Below, one piece after another: positions 14,962 to 18,719 of a DNA stretch of 18,719 nucleotides. Below the pieces are notes generated by a model, which did not search any database, was not told where the DNA came from, and saw only the letters and a list, made by a program, of their open reading frames with translations. Within the stretch, counting starts at the first letter, position 1. Every line of letters begins with the position of its first letter. The position numbers and the translations under genes are program-made. Origin of the DNA: Gammaproteobacteria bacterium (GTDB taxonomy: Bacteria > Pseudomonadota > Gammaproteobacteria > UBA6429 > Thiohalophilaceae); assembly GCA_024639445.1 (NCBI GenBank), contig JAHEIJ010000005.1:1-18719 (forward strand), given 5' to 3'.

Positions 14962-17193
14962 TTACTGGTTACTGGCATTCGGCAGTTTATGGGGGAGTCG
15001 AACAGGTTTATCAATGTGAAATCCCTGAACGTGTGTCGCACCCATTTCAATTACAAGCTCAAGCGTTTTCTGATCTTCAATCCCTTCCGCGATAAGCAGA
15101 TAACCCGCGTCACGTATCATTTTTGCGATATGCTCGACGATCTTGCGGTTGCGTGGACTTTCCCGCATGGTCTGGATCATGGCGATATCAAACTTGACAA
15201 TATCAACCGGCATATTTGCCAGGTAACGAATTGACGAATAACCACTGCCAAAGTCATCCAGGGCAATAATAAAACCAAGCCGTTGCAGTTCTTTCAGGTT
15301 ATCGGTGGCCTGGTTAAGATGCGAGATTATGGAAGTTTCAGTTACTTCCATGACAATAGTATGGCTATGCAGGTAAGGCAGCAGGCCGACAATATGTCGA
15401 TCCAAATCAGGTTCAATCAGAGCGGCGGCAGAAAGGTTAATGGAGACCCCGGTGCCATGAGGGATGATGTCTGCCTCTAGGTCGCGCTGAATGGCCGCAA
15501 TGATGCCATGATCAAATTCAGCACCCAGCGCATGGCGATTGATCACCGGGAAGATATCCCCGGGATAAATCATTCCATCAACATCTTTAAGGCGAACAAG
15601 GGCCTCATAAAAGGAAACCGTATTCGTGTTACAGCGGCGTATCTCCTGATAATGAGGCAGAATTCTGTCGTCATCTTTAATCGCAGCCAGTACGGCATTG
15701 ACAATATGACTGGAAAGGATAGATGAGTCCTCGCCCATTTTTTGCGTGTAAACCTGGATCTTGGCAGAAGATTTTTTGGCGTGATACATCGCCAGATCGG
15801 CATGGCGCGGCAATGCTTTTAATTCATTGAGGTCAGTACCTTCGGCATTGGCAATCCCAACACAGATTGACACCGGTTCCCTGATACCCAGGTCCCTGAA
15901 GGGGTAGAACTGAATGGTCTTGATGCAGCGCTCGGCGAGATAAGCGACCCCTTCAGTCGATGTATTAAGAATGATGGCGGCGAATTCATCACCCCCCAGA
16001 CGGTAGAGTTTGTCACCTTTGCGCAGACATTGTTGTAAATTTGATGCAATTATTTTTATTAAGTCATCACCGATTTGATGACCGTATGTGTCATTAATGG
16101 CCTTGAAGTGGTCACAGTCAAACAGTAAATAGGAAATACTGATGCGCTGATCCTGGAACAGTTCCGTTAAATGAACCCAGTCATCATCAAAGGCGCGGCG
16201 ATTATAGGTGCCGGTGAGCGGGTCATGGTGCGCCAGGTGCCACAGTTCTACGTTTTGTCTATCCAGTTTGGAATGGACTTTATCCAGATCATATTGGTAG
16301 CGAATCAGCGATTCTTTCAGCGTGTCAATTTCAGTGACAGCCAGCGGGAACTGGCTTTCGAGTAATGGTGAAGGATTGCCGGCACGGAGCGTATTGATTT
16401 GCTTTACTAATGTGGCGAGTGGACGTTTAAGAAAATAGCTAAAGAGGAAATACAATAGCAGCACCATGCCGGCCATCAGGATGGAAAAGTGCAGCAGGTT
16501 CCACTTAATCAATGATTCCAGATGGCTCGATTGAGGTGAGGGAAGTGGTTCAAATTCCACATACGGCAATACTTCATCAATGCTTGTCAACGATTCAGCG
16601 AAGCTAATTGACTTGATGCTGTCTGCCCGGGTATGGGAAAAATGGTAAATGGCCAACAGCGCCGGCAGTACATCCAGTTTTATGCCGGTATAGCCGATAA
16701 TTTTCCTGGTATCGATGCGGTCATAAACCGGGGTAAAACGATACAGAAACGAATGGTTATTTTCAGATGTAAAATAACTTTTATCCGTCGGAAGCGGGTT
16801 AGGTAATGAGCTGGTATGTGGTTGAACTAATGTTTTGCCATCGAAGTTATACAATTCGATATCAACCACATACTCAGGCAATTGGCGAACTTTCCGCATG
16901 CGCTGTTCGCGCCAATAGGCGTAATAAGTAGGCGTCAATAACTGTTGTTGTACTTCATCCCAGGCGGAAAAACGTAGCCCGAGATCCGTGGCGTTCTGCG
17001 TCAGTTTTTGCAACGCACGAGTCAGCTCCATGTTGGCATTCGTAAACCTCTCTGTAGTGGCCGCCTGATTTACCTGCTGTACTTTGAGCAGTAAGTGAAT
17101 GCCCAGGCCGACAAACACGATTATTCCACCGGTTAAAAATAATATCAGCAGGGTATGCAGAGAAAATGTAAATTTGTGGGATTTTATCTTCAT
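14962..17193 (-). CDS. Membrane GGDEF-EAL c-di-GMP turnover protein
   Basis: This 743-residue protein has both a c-di-GMP synthase and a c-di-GMP phosphodiesterase domain. It has a transmembrane helix (about 11-35), a periplasmic sensor with CHASE4-like features (about 45-230; SAWDE near 76), a second helix (about 232-256) and a HAMP-like linker. The GGDEF domain (about 318-482) has intact GGDEF (400-404) and inhibitory RKGD (391-394). The EAL domain (about 495-735) has EAL (530-532), the NLS block, MEVTE, DDFGSGY (646-652), KFD (667-669), AEGIE and QGF. Both sites look catalytic. I chose the ATG at 17193, which puts the membrane helix close to the N-terminus and lies 4 bases after the hydrolase stop; the longer start at 17253 overlaps that gene. 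It is probably co-transcribed with the hydrolase. Confidence 0.93.
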   Translation of the reverse strand: MKIKSHKFTFSLHTLLILFLTGGIIVFVGLGIHLLLKVQQVNQAATTERFTNANMELTRALQKLTQNATDLGLRFSAWDEVQQQLLTPTYYAYWREQRMRKVRQLPEYVVDIELYNFDGKTLVQPHTSSLPNPLPTDKSYFTSENNHSFLYRFTPVYDRIDTRKIIGYTGIKLDVLPALLAIYHFSHTRADSIKSISFAESLTSIDEVLPYVEFEPLPSPQSSHLESLIKWNLLHFSILMAGMVLLLYFLFSYFLKRPLATLVKQINTLRAGNPSPLLESQFPLAVTEIDTLKESLIRYQYDLDKVHSKLDRQNVELWHLAHHDPLTGTYNRRAFDDDWVHLTELFQDQRISISYLLFDCDHFKAINDTYGHQIGDDLIKIIASNLQQCLRKGDKLYRLGGDEFAAIILNTSTEGVAYLAERCIKTIQFYPFRDLGIREPVSICVGIANAEGTDLNELKALPRHADLAMYHAKKSSAKIQVYTQKMGEDSSILSSHIVNAVLAAIKDDDRILPHYQEIRRCNTNTVSFYEALVRLKDVDGMIYPGDIFPVINRHALGAEFDHGIIAAIQRDLEADIIPHGTGVSINLSAAALIEPDLDRHIVGLLPYLHSHTIVMEVTETSIISHLNQATDNLKELQRLGFIIALDDFGSGYSSIRYLANMPVDIVKFDIAMIQTMRESPRNRKIVEHIAKMIRDAGYLLIAEGIEDQKTLELVIEMGATHVQGFHIDKPVRLPHKLPNASNQ

Positions 17194-17197
17194 AGGT

Positions 17198-18064
17198 TCA
17201 TTCAAGCTGCGACAGGATGGCATCATGCAAGTCAAATTCGTGATGCGAATCAAAGAAATGCGTGGCCCCCGGAATGATGAGAACCTCCGCTCCGGTTTGT
17301 TGCAGCTCCTGGACCCAGACTTCCTGAAAACGGTTGTCTTTGCCGCCCATGATGATGCCTACCGGAACCGGACTCTGTTTCAGGGCGGTTAACACCCGCT
17401 CCCGGGTCCAGGCGGTGTATGACAGATAAACATAGGGTGGGGCAAGGAAGTTATTTCGACAGTAGGACAGGGTGTAACTTTGCAGGGAGCGATCTCCCTG
17501 GCGGTGTTTTTGTTGTGCCGCAGCGATTTGTTGCTCAACCAGGGTCGTCGCATTGAAGCCATCGGCATATACCAGGCTGGTGGCGATGAGCTTTTTTACC
17601 GCCGGGTGCGGGTTTTTGTTGAGGTAAGCCAGCAGTTCCAGGCTGCCGGATGAATGGCCAATCAATACGATGTGTTTGTGGCCGCGATTGTTGAGCCAAT
17701 CTATCCAGAATGCGATTTCCTCAAGATCCCCTTCCAGCGTGTGGGTATGTATGGCATCGCAGGACAGGCCGCCTTGACGGGCGTTGATGCCGAGGGTCAT
17801 GGTCGGTGCCAGGACTGTGTTGCCGTTTTCCGCCAGTAGTTCAGCGATACTCATGACGGTATTGAAGTTATGGGTGGTTAAAAATCCGTGCAGTACCAGG
17901 ATGGCCGGTTTACTCAACTCCGCCTGATGAAATGAGGCCACACCATAGCGACCGGAAGGTAGTTTTTCCTGTACGGTATCCGCCCCGAGTGGGAGGCTAA
18001 AAAGCAGGATGAGCAAAGCTAGTCCCGCGAGTGCCATTCTCCGGGTTATTGGCAGAGTGCTCAT
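17198..18064 (-). CDS. Exported alpha/beta-hydrolase
   Basis: This 288-residue protein has an N-terminal signal peptide (hydrophobic core about 11-26, cleavage probably after LGA at residue 28). The preceding TRRMAL resembles a twin-arginine motif, but the core is hydrophobic enough for Sec export. The hydrolase fold shows the oxyanion LHG block (58-60), the nucleophile elbow GHSSG (136-140) with Ser138, Asp243 (GGKDNRF) and His269 (GATHFF), a complete catalytic triad. Substrate is unknown; esterase or thioesterase-like activity on a periplasmic compound is possible. GGGAG stands about 10 bases before the ATG. The stop is 4 bases before the GGDEF-EAL start, so the two are likely one operon, with the hydrolase first. 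A -10-like TATAAA (minus strand, 18105-18110) might be its promoter, but the match is weak. Confidence 0.88.
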   Translation of the reverse strand: MSTLPITRRMALAGLALLILLFSLPLGADTVQEKLPSGRYGVASFHQAELSKPAILVLHGFLTTHNFNTVMSIAELLAENGNTVLAPTMTLGINARQGGLSCDAIHTHTLEGDLEEIAFWIDWLNNRGHKHIVLIGHSSGSLELLAYLNKNPHPAVKKLIATSLVYADGFNATTLVEQQIAAAQQKHRQGDRSLQSYTLSYCRNNFLAPPYVYLSYTAWTRERVLTALKQSPVPVGIIMGGKDNRFQEVWVQELQQTGAEVLIIPGATHFFDSHHEFDLHDAILSQLE

Positions 18065-18249
18065 GGATCAACGGCTCCCATAACCTGAGTTTTGTCCGCT
18101 TGTATTTATATAATTCAGCTGGAATCAGGTAACAGTTACTTATATTTAAAGAGTAGGCTGATAATTGGTATGCGTATAGGTGGGATTTAGCGACCAATAT
18201 CAACTATTTGCATGGCATTTGAGCACTGTCATATCTGACATACGACTCG

Positions 18250-18265
18250 GTTGATCCATATCAAC
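18250..18265. promoter_or_regulatory. FNR/ANR-type binding site
   Basis: GTTGAT-CCAT-ATCAAC contains a perfect match to the FNR consensus TTGAT-N4-ATCAA (18251-18264). A -10-like hexamer TACAAA at 18287-18292 predicts a start near 18299, which puts the box centre (18257.5) at about -41.5, the class II activator position. It lies 57 bases upstream of the radical SAM start. Anaerobic activation of that gene is therefore likely. Confidence 0.72.
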
Positions 18266-18286
18266 GCCTCCGCCTGGCTGATGGGG

Positions 18287-18292
18287 TACAAA
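18287..18292 (+). promoter_or_regulatory. Candidate -10 element of the FNR-type promoter
   Basis: TACAAA matches four of six positions of TATAAT and sits at the distance from the FNR box expected for a class II promoter, where no good -35 is needed. The assignment rests on this spacing, not on the hexamer alone. Confidence 0.45.
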
Positions 18293-18321
18293 ATTCGTTC
18301 ACAAATTAAACAGGTGGGCGA

Positions 18322-18719
18322 ATGGCGCTCGAAGCAGTGGACAGGCAAACATCCGGCAACTCTGTGATTGATTCTGGCACTAAACCTGGAACTGACCCGG
18401 GCGCCGGGATCAGGAACGGGTTGGAGGATGTGGTTGCTTATACCCTGCACGGAAACTGTTATCTCAACCTCACCAGTCGCTGCACCCTGCGGTGTGAGTT
18501 CTGCCCGAAGTTCAACAAGGACTGGGAGGTGCAGGGCTATCCATTGAAACTCAGGCAGGAGCCCAGTGTGGAGCAAATGCTGGCAGCCATAGGCGATTCC
18601 ACGCGGTACCGGGAAGTGGTGTTTTGTGGCCTGGGGGAACCGACCCTGCGATTGCCGGAGTTGCTACAGGTGGCGCACACGCTCAAACAGGCAGGTGTGC
18701 GAATCCGTCTCAATACTGA
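18322..18719 (+). CDS. Radical SAM protein, probably TatD-associated type, 3'-truncated by window edge
   Basis: The frame starting at 18322 stays open to the window end (132 codons and two bases). The ATG is preceded by AGGTGG about 4-5 bases away. The protein carries the radical SAM cluster motif CTLRCEFC (Cys54, Cys58, Cys61), which binds a [4Fe-4S] cluster and S-adenosylmethionine, and the glycine-rich GLGEPTLR (103-110) that contacts SAM. The lead-in LHGNCYLNLTSRC and the CPKF after the cluster resemble the TatD-linked radical SAM family, which I recall as having NLTNRC-type sequence; this subfamily call is tentative. An N-terminal extension of about 37 residues rich in Gly, Asp and Ser precedes the fold and looks unstructured; a GTG at 18430 is an alternative start without good spacing. 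The upstream FNR box fits an oxygen-sensitive enzyme. Confidence 0.85.
   Translation, partial: MALEAVDRQTSGNSVIDSGTKPGTDPGAGIRNGLEDVVAYTLHGNCYLNLTSRCTLRCEFCPKFNKDWEVQGYPLKLRQEPSVEQMLAAIGDSTRYREVVFCGLGEPTLRLPELLQVAHTLKQAGVRIRLNT

Noticed and set aside
17194..17253. Longer start for the GGDEF-EAL protein
   Set aside because: It would overlap the end of the hydrolase gene by over 50 bases and adds a Cys-rich tail with no ribosome site; the ATG at 17193 fits the operon spacing and membrane topology.
18129..18139. GTAAC-A-GTTAC palindrome upstream of the hydrolase
   Set aside because: It is a short single copy with no known consensus; chance is likely in AT-rich intergenic DNA.
1..18719. CRISPR arrays, tRNA/rRNA genes, insertion sequences, phage genes
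   Set aside because: No regularly spaced repeats, cloverleaf sequences, transposase motifs or terminal inverted repeats were seen on either strand.

Overview
The window looks like a gammaproteobacterial chromosome. The ccm cluster has a System I order (ccmC-D-E-F-G-H-I), c-type cytochromes are abundant, and there are sigma54, NtrC-type and FNR-type control elements plus c-di-GMP enzymes. That mix fits a respiratory, probably facultatively anaerobic or chemolithotrophic member of the class. I cannot name the genus.

Layout. (1) 1-5311, + strand: the end of a cytochrome c maturation operon, entering inside ccmC and running through ccmD, E, F, G, H and I. Most junctions are ATGA stop/start overlaps. 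(2) 5374-9384, + strand: a two-component pair, made of a membrane histidine kinase with a large periplasmic (dCache-like) sensor and two PAS domains, and an NtrC-family sigma54-activating response regulator. (3) 9385-13450, + strand: a control region with two tandem palindromes (putative activator sites) and a well-matched -24/-12 sigma54 promoter. It is followed by a 792-residue periplasmic cytochrome with twelve heme c motifs (eleven CXXCH and one CX4CH), a secreted TPR protein and a small putative lipoprotein. A strong intrinsic-terminator-like hairpin lies inside the signal-peptide codons of the TPR gene. (4) 13642-14958 (+) and 14962-17193 (-): two membrane c-di-GMP enzymes, a HAMP-GGDEF protein and a GGDEF-EAL protein, convergent and only 3 bp apart. 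(5) 17198-18064 (-): an exported alpha/beta hydrolase just upstream of the GGDEF-EAL gene, in the same transcription unit. (6) 18322-18719 (+): the start of a radical SAM gene that runs off the window, preceded by a perfect FNR/ANR-type box with class II promoter geometry.

How it fits together (inference). The most interesting unit is the central one. An external signal read by the kinase would activate the regulator. The regulator would bind the paired palindromes just after its own gene and turn on, through sigma54, a dodecaheme cytochrome of unknown substrate with two exported helper proteins. The neighbouring ccm genes supply heme attachment. No quinol dehydrogenase, outer-membrane porin or dedicated terminal reductase lies in the window, so the electron donor and acceptor remain unknown.
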